Assembly: GCA_027257055.1 (NCBI GenBank)
Contig: JAPVLO010000405.1
Coordinates: 868,001 to 932,000, forward strand
DNA length: 64,000 nucleotides
DNA from: Cephalopachus bancanus
Lineage: Eukaryota; Chordata; Mammalia; Primates; Tarsiidae
Direction of reading: 5' to 3'
In this document: positions 11,946 through 24,544 of the stretch, one piece after another
How positions within the stretch are numbered: position 1 is the stretch's first letter
Layout: each line of letters opens with the position of its first letter
Notes under the pieces: generated by a model
The model's database searches: none
What the model saw: the letters and a program-made list of their open reading frames with translations, nothing else
What the model was told of the DNA's origin: nothing
Made by a program: the position numbers and the translations under genes

Positions 11946-12465
11946 TTATTGAAAAAATTTACTATTGCTATTTATTAATTTTTGTTTGTTTTATAGTTTT
12001 TTGCCTGTCTTTTTTTCTCCTACTGTCTTCCTTTGATTTTGTGGATTTTTTTTTCTGTTTATGTGCTTCAATTTATTTTTGTTTGTGCAACTTTTATTGT
12101 GCAACAATAATACAGTATTTTCTATTTGTTTATATACTTATCTTTGCCAATGAATTTCATACAGTCTATTGCATACTATCATTTACTACTTAGTGTCCTT
12201 TTTTCTCAACTTAAAGAACTCCCTTTCGTATTTCTTGTAAGGTAGGTCTAGTGGTAATGAGCTTCATCATCTTTTGTTTGTCTGGAAAAACCTTTATTTC
12301 TACCTCATTTTCTAAGGTACAGTATTCTTAGCTGAGTTTTTTTATTCAGCACATTCAATAGGTCATTTCATTCTCTTCTGGACTGCAAGATTTATGCTGA
12401 AAAATCTGCTGTCAGTCTTATGGAGTTTCCCTTATATTCTTGCTGCTTTAAAAATTATCTTATTC

Positions 12466-13395
12466 CCAGAAAAAAAAAAACTCATGCAAATAAGATTAAC
12501 TGATCTTTGACAAGTGTGCCACAAATACACAATAGGAAAAGAACATTCTTTTTAACAAATGTGTTGAGAAAATTGAATATCCACATGCAAACAGCTAAAG
12601 TTAGACCCTTATCTTACAGTATAAACAAAAAGACAACTAAAGATAGATTAAGAACCTAAACTTTAGACCCAAAAGTATAAAACTCCCAGAAGAAAACAGG
12701 GGTAAATCTTCATAACATTGGTCTTAGGATTGGTTTCATTATTTGATACTAAATGCACAACCAACAAAAGCAAAAATAAGACAAATAGAACATTAAATGA
12801 AAAAGCTTCTGCATAGCAAAAAAAAAATCAGCAGAGTGAAAGATAGCCTACAAAATAAGAAAATATTTGCAAACCATATATGTAAGAAGAAATTAATATC
12901 CAAAATATATAAAAATTCTATGATTATATATTTTTAAAAGTAATAATGATTAAATATAGGCTAAGAACTTGAATATACATTTATCTAAAGAAAACTTACA
13001 ATTGACCAACATATGAGAAAATATTGTGTCAGTAATCATCAGGAAATGCAAATTAAAATCACAATAAGCTATCACATTATACCTGTTAATGTAGTTATTA
13101 TCACCACAACAAAGGACAACACACATTGAAAAGGATGTAAAGTAATTACAACTCTCATGCACTGTTGGAAATGCAAAATTGTGTAGTCAATATAAAAAAC
13201 AATATTGAAGTTCCTCAAAAATTCAGAAATAGAGCTACTATATGATCCAGCAACTCCAGTTCTGTGTATTTATACAAAAGAATTGAAATCGGAATTTCAA
13301 TGAGATAACTGCACTACCATGTTCATAGTGACACTATTTGCAATAGCCAAGACTCGGAAATAGTCAAAATGTCTATGTGCAGATGAATGGTTAGA
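12466..13395 (+). mobile_element. Sense L1 ORF2 C-terminal fragment
   Basis: Plus-strand L1 text from the RT-thumb/C-terminal region (TGATCTTTGACAAGTGTGCC, ATGCAAATTAAAATCACAATAAG, TATATGATCCAGCAACTCC, AATAGCCAAGACTCGGAAATAG), ending at CAGATGAATGGTTA before any 3' UTR. Many stops and indels; no frame longer than a few dozen codons. Confidence 0.8.
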
Positions 13396-13964
13396 GAGAC
13401 TTACTATTTTAGAGAGTCTTCCTGGAAATCATCTTAAATTCCTATCTTGTGCCTGAGACCTGCTGAGCCAAAAGTGCTGTTTAGGAGGAGATACTTGAGC
13501 TTGATCCAGAACCCATACAGGTGGCAGGCTAGAGATTATCAATTTCACCTCTTGTAGCTCTCTTAGGTTCCGTCTCAGGCATGATGTGAACCAAGCTACC
13601 CTAAGAATTTCTAAACTTTACTGTTATGGGGTCACTGGCCACTCTAGTTACAGGAGAGCTATCTGGTAAATATCTCTTCCACTGAGCAGGACAGTATATA
13701 TTTCCTGGAATTGTGTGAGTTGGGCTATCAGTATGATAGTGGCTTGTTTGGGGTAATTCAAATTATTTATATAGACATGGATCTTAAAGCAAATATCTGC
13801 TGGGGGCCCCACAACACTCTGGAGCTGACCCAGTGCTTAATTCCCTTGATTGAATTCAATTATATTGCCTTGAATATGAACAGCATGAAAATTAGAGAGA
13901 CAAAGAAAATAAGCAGTCGTTGACAGTAAACTTTCAATAGAAAATACTTTTTGTTTTTAAGAAT
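13396..13964. other. No gene seen; apparently unique
   Basis: Moderate-GC stretch without a repeat family that I recognise. A 70-codon frame at 13711-13923 has no features of a domain, signal or splice context, so I do not call it. Confidence 0.45.
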
Positions 13965-14130
13965 TTTGCCATAAGGGGATGGAGAGAGGGACACATAGCA
14001 TCACTAAAGGTGCTTGATCCTAAACCAGGGGAAGTGAGGATTAGTGGGAGGCCCAAACTTCACCTGTATGTAGACCACTTATGTACCTAATCCTGACTTG
14101 TAACCCAATTTTTAAAAATAAAATAAGAGG
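13965..14130 (+). mobile_element. L1 3' UTR fragment
   Basis: A GGGGATGGAGAGAGGGACAC purine stretch, GCTTGATCCTAAACCAGGGG, AGTGGGAGGCCCAAACTTC, CTAATCCTGACTTGTA and an A-rich end match the 3' UTR of the intermediate-age L1s in this window (compare 34060-34200, and 43140-43270 in reverse). Only the last ~165 bp is present, so it is strongly 5'-truncated. Confidence 0.75.
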
Positions 14131-14689
14131 GGAAAAAACTTTAGCAATCAATTACGTTTTTCTTTTCTTTTTTTTTTTGTCAAGTAGCAGAATAATGACT
14201 CATATGCCAGTTATCAACAGGCAAAAGCATTTTTCCTCTTAAATGGATATAAACACTGATAACAAAGTCATGTCAATTTATCTGGAAGGATCCTCTTAGA
14301 AGGTATCACAAGTCATGCTTTATGAAAAAGTATATATTTTTGAATTTATATATTCTTTATATATAGCCTTGCTTATACAATTTTCCCTCACAGAGGTTTC
14401 CAAACTTACAATTTTTAAAGATTGAGGGTATTATCAGAATGCACTGTGCTTTTTTTCTTGTGAGATATAAACAAGAGATACCAAAAAAAGTATACACATT
14501 TTAAGTATGACATTTGCTCAAAAGATCAAGTGAATGCTAGCATCACCATGTGACAGCAGGACAGTCAAAGAAAATGGTGAAAGCGCAGTTGAGTGAAAGT
14601 CATACTACACATTGCTACTGTAATTCAATTTTGAAAAGTAATACATAGATAACATCTCTTAAAATATGTATACATTTTTGACATCCCCG
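14131..14689. other. AT-rich DNA, no gene seen
   Basis: No recognisable repeat or coding sequence; runs of A and T and short frames only. Confidence 0.4.
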
Positions 14690-14699
14690 TATATGTGTA

Positions 14700-14737
<38 letters not shown>

Positions 14738-14835
14738 ATCTATCTACAATCATTCTTTCTTTCTATCTATCATCTATCTAATCCATATATATGGCATATA
14801 TATAGTGTGTGTGTATAAATATACACATGCTTTAT
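14690..14835. repeat. TA, TCTA and GT simple repeats
   Basis: TATATA runs (14695-14738), a TCTATCTATCATCTATCTA tetranucleotide stretch (14760-14782) and a short GT run (14806-14814). Confidence 0.9.
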
Positions 14836-15094
14836 ATCACTTACGAGAATATGCATTCAAATCCTGGGCATAAAATGAATTTTTGATGTACTTACCATAT
14901 ATTTCTAAGATTTCAACAATTATCACAAATATTCATGAAAAAAGGAAACCTAAAGTGTCTAAAGCAGAAAGGGTCAGACAAGCTGTCCTGCTCAGGAGGG
15001 CTAGAGATGTTTCCATGTGAGAGTGTTTACTGGTGGTGAAATCATCCCCAAGAAAATTTTATAAGATTGGTTAAGGATAAATAAAATAAATTTG

Positions 15095-15620
15095 ATTAGG
15101 CTTTCAGGACAACCAGCAGTAATCATTAAACCAGCTCGCCCTTGGCCCTCTTCCTATAGCTTGTCACGGATTTCTACCCCTGGATAACATACCCATTATC
15201 ACAAGACTCTTCGTTCTTTTTCTGTTCTATAGAAAAAATCTAAGTCATTATGAGATAATAAGATTTCCATTTTAGGTTCTCTTTTAGGTTCTGCATCCCG
15301 ATAATACTACTGATGCCGGTTGGTCTGAGGGGTCCAGCAGCAAGCTGGCTCGTTGAAGAAGACACTCTCCACATCCTGATGATTTCATCCCTCTTATTCT
15401 GACCAATCAATAACCCAAATTTTCCCTTTGCCCTCCATGATCTCTTTAAAGACCCTTACTTAGAACCAGCTGACGAAATGGATGTGAGACTTGAAAATTC
15501 CTTCTATTTCCTCATTTGGCACCTTGCAATTATTAGACTCTGCCTCTGCTACAAACCTTGCTGTCTATGTATTGGTCTGTTGCGGCACAGTACACACACA
15601 AACCTGGACATCCTGTGATG
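15095..15620 (+). mobile_element. Possible retroviral LTR remnant
   Basis: Higher-GC block unlike its surroundings. It ends with an LTR-like order of motifs: CAATAACCCAAATTTTCCC, a CTCTTTAAAGACCC TATA-like stretch, a TCTGCCTCTGCTACAAACCTTG R/U5-like stretch and TATTGGTCTGTTG ... CACA. These resemble ERV1-class solo LTRs in layout only. I see no coding remnant and no clear TG...CA ends with target duplication, so the assignment is tentative; it may be unique DNA. Confidence 0.35.
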
Positions 15621-15629
15621 GTAGTTTTG

Positions 15630-15938
<309 letters not shown>

Positions 15939-17430
15939 GTAGTTTTGTTAAAGGTCGAAGCTTTCTTTACATTTCAGGAACTTGGAATTACAGTTCCCCC
16001 AAAATCTCCTTGAGGCTTTTTGTTTTGCAAAATAGTCTTACATTTATTTTAACCCAATTAGAATTTCAGAAAGAGAGAAAGCAATTACCAGAAAACCTTT
16101 GCTGGCCTGCATTTTCTGGAAATATTTTTTCTTAATATACTTAACAATAAGAAAATTGTACTTATATGTTATTTATTTATTTCTTTACTTGTTTTAGATT
16201 CAAAGGGTACATGTGAAGTTTTGTTACATAGGTATACTGTGTATTGTTGAGGTTTGACTTCTATTCAGCCAATCACTTAAGCGGCTAGCATGGTACCCAT
16301 TGGGTGGAGTTTTAATGTTTACCACCCTCCCTCTGTTCCCTCTTTAGGAGTCTCCTGTGTCTTGTCGTTTTCAACCTTATGCTTGTGGGGTACTCAATGT
16401 TTAGCTACCACTTGTAAGTGAGAATAAGTGATATTAAGTTGCCTATATCTATGATAATTCACTTAGAATAACGGTCTCCACCTGCATCTATGTTGCTGCA
16501 AAAGACACAATTTCATAACTTTTTTTTATGACTATGGAGCATCCCATGGTGTACATATACCACATTTTCTTGATACGGTCCACTGTTGATGGACACCTAG
16601 GCTGGTTCCATGATTTGCTATTTTGGATAGTGCTGCGATAAACAGATGTGTGCAGGTGTCTTTTTGGTAGAAGGATTTATGCCACCAGTAAGATTGCTGG
16701 AATTGACTGATAAATCTATTTTTAGTTCATTGAGAAATCTCCAAACTGTTTTCCAGAGGGGCTGAACTAGCTTTCAGTCCCTTCAACAGTGTATGAGTAT
16801 TCCCCTTTCCCCCACAATCTCACCAACATCTGATTTTTTTAGTTTTGACTTTGACTTTTTAGTAGCAGTCATTCTGACTGGTGAGAGATGGTATCGCATT
16901 GCGGTTTGAATTTGCATTTCTCCGATAATTAGTAACATTGAGCATTTTTTCATACATTTGTAGGCCACTTTATGTCTTCTTTCAAATAATATCTGTTCAT
17001 GTCTCCTTCCCCACTATTTAATGGCGTGATTTGGGGTTTTTTCCCCTTTGATTCATTTGAGTTTCTTATAAATTCTGTATATTAGTCGTTATTGGATGCA
17101 TAGTTGGCAAATATTTTCTCCCATTTGGCAGGTTGTCTGTCTACTCTGTTGATTTCTTTTGCTTTTCAGAATCTTTTAGTTTAATTAGATCCTATGTGTC
17201 AATTTGGGGCTCGGCTGCATTTGCTTTTGAGGTCTTGGCCATAAATTCATTGCCTAGGCCCAATGTCCAGACAAATGTTTCCTAGGATGTCTTCTGGGAT
17301 TTGTGTAGTTTGAGGTTTTTTTTGTTAAAGTCATTAATATATTGTGTGTTAATTTTTATATATGGCAAGAGGAAGGGGTCCAGCTTCATTATTCTGCATA
17401 TGGTTAGCTAGTTTTTGCAGCACCATTTGT

Positions 17431-17677
17431 GTTTTTTTATTTTTTATGACTTTTATTACAGAGATATGGTGTACAAGTCAGGATTAAGTACATGAGTAGT
17501 CTAAGTGCAGGTGAATTTTGAGCCTCCAAGTGGTCCTCGCTTCCCCTGGTTTAGGATGAAGTACCCTTTTTGTTGTTACATGCCCCCCTCCCTTAGCATT
17601 GTTCTGCAACTGCTGATCCCTCCCTTGTGCTATTGTGATTAACATTCAGGACTCACTTTTGAGTAAGAACATAGCCT
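17431..17677 (-). mobile_element. L1 3'-end insertion, minus strand
   Basis: A T-rich start, then the reversed 3' UTR (GGTGTACAAGTCAGGATTAAG, CCCTGGTTTAGGATGAAG) and the reversed end of ORF2 (ACTCACTTTTGAGTAAGAAC). The outer L1 continues on each side, and CATTTGT is repeated at 17424-17430 and 17678-17684. It is a very short 5'-truncated insertion. Confidence 0.7.
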
Positions 17678-17784
17678 CATTTGTTCAATAGAGTTTTCTT
17701 TCCCCCAGTGCTTATTTTTGTCGATTTTGTCAAAGATAAGATTGCAAGACAGCAATTTAATTTTGATATACTGTATTCTGTTCT

Positions 17785-17985
17785 GTTTTTTTTTAAAAAA
17801 ATAATTTTTATTATAAAGATGTAGGGTACATTTCAGGGTTAGGTATACAAACATTGATCATGCAGGTACCCTTGTTGATGAGGTATGCCCCTCCCACCCT
17901 TACAGATTCCCTCAACTGCCAATCCCACCCTCTCCTCCCCTGACAGTTTCCCACTACTGCCTATCAGACTACATGTGTAGCTTTG
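17785..17985 (-). mobile_element. Second L1 3'-end insertion, minus strand
   Basis: Poly-T, then ATGTAGGGTACATTTCAGG and CATGCAGGTACCCTTGTTG ... TCCCACCCTCTCCTCCCC, a reversed L1 3' UTR of yet another type. The outer L1 resumes at about 17986 (GTAGCTTTGTATCAGTACC). I could not read a clear target duplication. Confidence 0.55.
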
Positions 17986-18330
17986 TATCAGTACCATGCT
18001 GTTTTAGTTACTGTACCTTGCAGTAAAGTTTAAAGTCTGGAAATGGATAGCTCCGGCTTTGTTCTTTTTTTCAGGATTGTTTTGGATAGTTAAGCTACTT
18101 TTTGCTTCTATGTGTATTTAAGTATTTTTTTTTAGATCTGTGAAAAATGATGCTGGTATTTTGATAGGAATTGCATTGAATATGTAGATTGTTTTGGGAA
18201 GTATGGACATAATAACAATATTTATTTTTCCATTCCATGAGCATGGAATGTTTTTCCAATTGTTTGTGTCATCTTTGATTTCTCTCAAGAGTATCTCACA
18301 GTTCTCATTGTAGAGATCTTTCTTGGTTAG

Positions 18331-18345
18331 GTGTATTCTCAGGTA

Positions 18346-18401
<56 letters not shown>

Positions 18402-18436
18402 TTATAAATGAGAGGTGTATTCTCAGGTATTTGTGT

Positions 18437-18487
<51 letters not shown>

Positions 18488-18496
18488 AAATGAGAT
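18331..18496. repeat. 83-bp tandem duplication containing a GT tract
   Basis: GTGTATTCTCAGGTATTTGTG, a GT run and TTATAAATGAGA occur twice in tandem (18331-18413 and 18415-18496). Each copy carries its own long (GT)n with a differently placed A interruption. Confidence 0.9.
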
Positions 18497-18985
18497 TGTG
18501 TTCCTGATTTTTTTCTCAGCTTGAATGCTGTAGGTGTATAGAAATGCAACTGATTATTGAGCATTCATTTTGTATCTTGAAACTTTACTGAATTCATTTA
18601 TGAGTGCTAGGAGTTTTTTGGTGAAGTTTTTAGGGTTTTCTAAATATAGAATTACATCATATGCAAAAAACATGATTATTTAAACTTACCTTTTTCTATT
18701 GGGATATGCTTTATTTCTTTCTCTTGCATGATTGTTTGGTCAAGGGCTTCCAGGACTATGTTGATACTGAAATGAATAGACGTCCTTGTATTGTTCTAGT
18801 TTGAGGAGGAATGCTTGCAACTTTTGCCCATTAAGTACAATGTTGGCTGTGGGTTTGTCATAGACAACTCTTATTATTTTGAAAAATGTTCCTTTGATGC
18901 TTAGATGATTGAGAATTTTTATCTTGAAGGAGTGTTGGATTTAACAAAATGTGTTTGCTGTGTCTATTCAGATAATTGTGTGATT

Positions 18986-21900
18986 CTTTTGTTACAACTT
19001 TAGAATTGTGTGGTTCAGGTGATAATTTGTTACATAAGTAAATTGCATGAAGGTGAGGTTGGGCTTATAGCTAGCCCTCTCCCCCATTAGTAGTGGGCAT
19101 GGCACCCAATGGATGGTTGTGTGCCCTTTATCTTCCCTCCTTTTTTCCAGCCTTTAGCAGTTCCCAGGGTCTGTTTTTCCTGTACTGGGGCCTGTGTGCC
19201 CAATGTTTGCTGTCCAATTATGAGTGAGAACATGCAATATCAGCTTTTTGTTTCTGTGATACTTCACTTAGAATGATGATCTCTAGCTGCATCCATGTTG
19301 CTATAAAAAATGATTTTGTTCTTTATGGCTACATAGTATTTCATCAAGTATATGTGTTACATTTTTTTATCCAGACCACTTTCAATGGACATCTCAGTTC
19401 ATTCCGTATATTTGCTATTGTGAATAGGGCTACAATAAATGTATTCGTGCAGGTGTCCTTTTGGTAGAGCAATTTACATTCCACTGGCTATATTCCCAGG
19501 AATGAAATTGCTGGATTGAATGATAGCTCACTTTTTAGTTGAGAGATTGCTGCACTGCCTTCTACAAAGTCAAACTATCTTATATTCCTACTAACAGTGT
19601 ACAAACATTCCCTTTCCTCTGCAGCCTCACCAATACTTGTTGCTTTTGACTTTTTAATGGTAGCTATCCTGACTAGTGTGAGGTGATAATCTCATTGTAG
19701 TTTTGATTTGTATTTCTCTAATGATTAGTGATGTTGAACATGTTTTCACATGTTTCTTGGCTGCTTGGATTTCTTCCTTTAAGATGTGTTTGTTCATGTC
19801 CTTTGCCCATTTTAAAATGGGTTTATTTGTTTTATCTCTGTCAATTTGTTTGAGTTGTTTATAGATCCTAGATGTTAGCCCTTTGTTGGACACATAACTT
19901 ACAAACATTTTCCCCATTCTATGGGTTGTCCCTTTACTCATTTTAGGGTTTCTTTTGTTCTGAAAAAAAAAAAAACACCTTATTAACATCCCCACCATCA
20001 ATTTTAGACTTTTTTGCATTTCTTTTGAGGACTTGGCCATGAATTTATTTCTTAGGCTGATGTTTAGGAGGGTGTTCTCTAAGTTTTCTTCTGAGATTCG
20101 TATAGTCTAAGGTTTCACATTTAAGTTCTTGATCAATTTTGAGTTAATTTTTATATATTAAGGTAAGTTCCATTCTTCTACATGTGGATACCCAGTTTTC
20201 CCAGTTCCATTTGCTAAATATGGTTTCCTTCCCCCAATGTTTGTTTTTGTCAGCTTTGTCAAAGACGAGTTGGTTGAAGGTCTATGGTTTTATTTCTGGA
20301 TTTCTTGTCCTGTTCCATTCCATTGGCTAATGTGCTATTTTTTTACCAGTACTAGGCTACCAGACTGTTTTGGTTCCTCTTTCCTTGTAATAATGCTTGA
20401 AGTCTGGGAATGAAATGCTTTCAGTCTTTTTTTTTCCCCCTGAGGATTGTTTTTGGTATTTGGGCTCTTTTTTGCTTGCATATAAATTTCAGTACTGTCT
20501 TTTTTAGGTCTATGAAAAGTGAGGCTGAAAATGGAATTGAGTTGAATCCATAGATTTCCTTGAGTAAAAAGTACATCGTGATAGTATTGATTCTTCCAGT
20601 TGATTCTTCCCCTTGTGTTGTCTGATTTCTTTGAGGAGTGTTTTGTAGTACTTATTGAAAAGATATTTCACTGCTTTAGTAAGGTGAAAACTATGGTATT
20701 TTATTTTTTGTGGTTATTTTGAATTAGACTATGTTTTTTATTGCTTTCTCAGCCTGCTTCATATTGGTATATAAAAATGGAACTCACTTTTGCCCACAAG
20801 CCTTTACCAAAGTTGTTTATCAGGGCAAGGAAATTTTTGACAGATTCTCAAAGTTATAGGAATAGAATCATATCACCTGTAAAGAGAGATCATTTAAGTT
20901 TCTCTCTTCCTTGTTGAATACCCCTAATTTCTTTCTTCTGCCTGATTGCTTTGACTAGGACTTCAAATATTATGTTTAACAGGGGGGACAAAAATGACAA
21001 GCTTGGATTATTTTTAGTGAGAATATTTCTAGATTCTGCCATTAAAAGTGCTGTTGATCGCAGGTTTGTCATAGACGGCTCTTATTATTTTGAGGAATAT
21101 CTCCTCTGTGCCTAGGTGTTTGACAGTTTTTATCAAGAAGGTAGGTTGGATTTTACAAAATATTTTTTCTTGTCTTTGAAGACCATCATGTCATTCTTGG
21201 TTTTATACCTGTATGTATTACATTTATTGAATTACATATGTTAAACAAGCCTTGCATATCGGGAATGAAGCTCATCTAGTCTTGATGAGAATTTGTGCAT
21301 CTATATACATCAGGGAAAATAGCCTAAGGTGTTTTGTTTTGTTTTGTTCCTTGTTGGGTCTTTGGCATTTGAGGGTATTAGGATAATATGAGCTTAATAA
21401 AATGAGTTAGAGAGAATTCTTTTTTTTTTCCTGACTGCTTGGAATACTTCCAGTAAAATTGGTATCAAATATTCCTTATACTTCCTGTAGAGTTCAGCTG
21501 AGAAACCACCTGACCCAGAGCATTTTTGGCAGGGAGGTTTCTTATTACTGAGTTGATTTATTGGATTGCTATTGGTCTGTTTAGGGTTTCAGTTTCTTTC
21601 TTTTTCAATCTTGAAATGTTGTGTGTTGCCCGGAATTTCTCTGTTTTCTCTAGATTTTCTAGTTCACTCACATACAGGTGCTCATTATAATTGCTAATCA
21701 TCCTCTGTATTTCTTTAGGGTTGGCTGTACCATTGCCCTTTCATTTCTAATTTGTGTTTGTTAATTTTTTCTTTCTTATTTTTATTAATCTTGCCAGGGA
21801 TCTGTCAATCATTAATCCTTTCAAAGAATCAGCTTTTCATTTTGTTAATCCCTTGTAAGATTTTTGGGAGGTCTGTATTTCATTTCATTCTGAATTTATT

Positions 21901-23480
21901 TTGATAATTGCCATTGTTCTTCTGATTCTGGGATTGGATTACGCTTGTCTTTCTAGTTCTCTTACATGTTATGTTAGACTATTTACTTGAGATCTCCATT
22001 TTCTTGTTGTTTGTGAACTTTGCTATAAACAAGCCTTTTTGCTGTTTTCATGGTATCCCAGAGGTTTTGGTATGTTGTATATTTGTTTGGTTTGTTTCTA
22101 GGAATCTTTTTATTTCTGTCTTGATTTCTGTGTTAATCCAAAGTCATTCAGAACACTTTGTATAATTTCCATGTATTTATGTGCTTTGTGGGGCATCCTA
22201 TTGGTGATAATATTTATTTTTATACCATTGTAGTCTGAGAAGATGCTTGGTATATTTTCAATCTTTTGAAATTTGTTCTCTTGAATTATGTTCATGAATA
22301 TGGTTGATCTTGAAGATGTTCCATGTGCTGATGAGGAGAATGCATATTTTGTGATTGTTGAGTAAAATATTATGCAGATGTCTATTAGGTTCAGTTGTTT
22401 GAGTGTTGATTTAAGGTTCCAGATTTCCTTATTAGTTTTTTTTTTTGTCTCAATGATTTGTCTAAGGCTTCTAGCAAGATATTAATGGCTCAGACAATAA
22501 TTATATGGCTGCCTATGCCCTCTTTTAGTTTAATGAGCAATTGTTTGGTAAATCCGGGCGCTTTTATATTGGTTGTGTATGTATTCAAGATGGATATTTC
22601 TTGTTGATAAATTGAGTCTAGTGTTCTTTTAACTTTTATCATTTTGAAGTCTGTTTTGTCTGATATAAGCATAGCTACTCCTGCTTTTTTTGTTTACAAT
22701 TTTCCTGGAAGATCTTTCTTCAGCCCTTTCCTCTGAGCCTGTAATATCCTTTGCCATGAATTGAGTTTCCTGAAAGCAGCAAAAGGATGGATTATGCTTC
22801 TTTATCTTATTTGCCACTTTATGTCTTTTGAGTGGCACATTCAATTTCTTCATGTTTAAGTTAATTATTGATATTTAGGGGCTTGTTTCTATCATATTAC
22901 TATTAAGAGGCTGCTTTGTATTTTAGGCTTTGTTGTTGATTTGTATGATCTGTAAACTCTGTACTTACCTATGCTTTTGCAATGGATGAAAGCATTCTTT
23001 CAATTCTGTTCTTAGAACTTTTAAAAGCATCTCCTGAACTGTTAGTCTGGAGGTATATTCTCTTAGGAATTTGATGTCTGAGAAGGTTTTAAATTCTTCT
23101 TCATTAATGAAGCTTAGGTTAGTGGGGTAGGAAATTCTTAGCTGTGGAATTACTTTTTTGTTTTTCATATTAATATTGGAACCCCAGTCCCTTCTTGCTT
23201 GTAGTCTTTCTTTGGAGAAGTCTGCAGCAATTCTAGTGGTTCTTCCTCAGCAAGTGGTCTGTTCTTTCTCTTTAGCTGCCTTTAGGTTTTTTTTTTTCTT
23301 TCATGCTTACATTTGAGAGTCAGATTATTATGTGCCTTGGGAACAGTCTTCTGATGTAATACCTCCGAGGAGTTCTCTGAATCTCTTGCATATGCACTGC
23401 TGCCTCTCTAGTGATATAGGAGACATTTTCTTTGATAACATCTTGGAAGGCTTGTTCCAGTGTGTTTTCAATTTCCCCTT
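18986..23480 (-). mobile_element. Antisense L1 with 3' UTR, ORF2 and part of ORF1
   Basis: Reading from 23480 down: an ORF1 C-terminal remnant at 23168-22965 (LRISYPTNLSFINEEEFKTF ... ECFHPLQKH, matching the family's RISYPAKLSFISEGE ... YQPLQKH end), then the start of ORF2 at 22853 (NVPLKRHKVANKIKK, CCFQETQ of the endonuclease), the RT region, the C-terminal domain (20040-19654, [18 protein letters not shown]) and a reversed 3' UTR at 18990-19200. Gene order and spacing are those of an L1, but every domain carries stops and frameshifts. Confidence 0.85.
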
Positions 23481-24535
23481 CTCTAAGTGTTTTACTTGGT
23501 GTTGATTTCTATTTTTATTCTACTGTGGTCAAATAACATGTTTCATTTGATTTTAATTTTTTGGAATCTATTCAACTTTGATTTATGACTGAATCTGTGC
23601 TCAATCTTTGAGTATAATGCATGGACAGATGAGAAGATGTGTATCCTTTAGTTGTTGGATGAAGTGGTCTGTAGATGTCTGTTAGATTTAATTGGTCAAA
23701 TGTAAACTTGAAGTTCAAGTTGTTAGTTTTCTGCATTATTTACCTGTCTAAAGCTGTTAGTGTGGTATTAAAATCCTTAACTATTATTATTTGTCTCTCC
23801 ATGTCCTCTCTTAGGTTGAGTAGTAATTGTTTTGTAAACCTAATTGTGCTTCTCTTGGGTGCATATATACTTAAGACAGCTATTTCTTATTTCTGAATTG
23901 AGCCTTTTATGTAGTTCCCTTTATTGTCCTTTTAAAACTTTAATTGAAGATGGTTTTATCTGATATAAGAATAGTGACCCCTGCACTTTTTTGGTTTCTG
24001 TTTGCATGGTAGATCTTTATCAAGTTTTTTACCTTGAGCCTGTGAGTGTCATTAGAAATGAGTTGGGTTTCCTGGAGACTTCGAAAGAATGCTTTTTAAA
24101 AATCTAGCTTGCCATTCTGTTTTTTATATGGGATATTAAGGCCACTGACATTACTATAAATATGTGATTTTATTTCTTTCACAGTGTTGTTGAGGAGTTG
24201 CTTAGTGCTCTCAGTTTTGTGGGTAATATACAGGATCTGTAAGCTGTGTCCTTACTCTTGCTTTTGTATTAGGTAGCATTATTATTTTGTTTCCCTATTT
24301 AGAACTGCCTTAAGCATCTCTTGCAGGGCCTGTCTTGTAGTGACAAATTCCCTTCATGCTTGCTTGTTTGGAAGAACTTTATTTCACCTTAATTTGTGAA
24401 GCATAGTTTGGCAGGGTAAGAAAATCTTGGCTGGCAGTTCTTTTCTTTCATAATGTTTTAAATGGGGCTCCAATCTCTTTTGACTGGTAAGGTTTCTTCT
24501 AAGACATTTTCTCTTATTCTGAGAAATGTCTGAAA
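23481..24535 (-). mobile_element. Another antisense L1 piece, endonuclease to ORF1 side
   Basis: Restarts in the endonuclease region (TTCTACTGTGGTCAAATAAC, ATTTAATTGGTCAAATG, GATGGTTTTATCTGATATAAG) directly after the ORF1-side end of the previous element. It runs upstream through the ORF2 start and ORF1-side text (CTTGCAGGGCCTGTCTTGTAG) to about 24535. The repeated order shows a separate copy. Confidence 0.7.
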
Positions 24536-24544
24536 ATACAGAGT

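Larger units (their letters stand above)
6850..12455 (-). mobile_element. Outer antisense L1, interrupted by two insertions
   Basis: Minus-strand L1 read in three pieces: 6850-7673 (start of the ORF2 RT region back into the endonuclease, with the typical ATTCTGCTGCTG and CTTTATTATTTCCTTC motifs), 7931-8151 (endonuclease start), and 11946-12455 (material upstream of ORF2, including AGGTAGGTCTAGTGGTAATGAG). The text flows on logically when the insertions at 7687-7917 and 8152-11945 are set aside. All frames are broken by stops. Confidence 0.75.
16180..18985 (-). mobile_element. Antisense L1, 3' UTR and most of ORF2
   Basis: Starts with the reversed 3' end (TCAAAGGGTACATGTGAAG, TTTGTTACATAGGTATAC) and runs in reverse through the ORF2 C-terminal domain and thumb (16783-16968, peptide AYKCMKKCSMLLIIGEMQIQ) to the RT region. 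It contains two later insertions at 17431-17677 and 17785-17985 and an expanded GT region at 18331-18496. All frames are broken. The 3' end type differs from the 46530 element. Confidence 0.8.
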
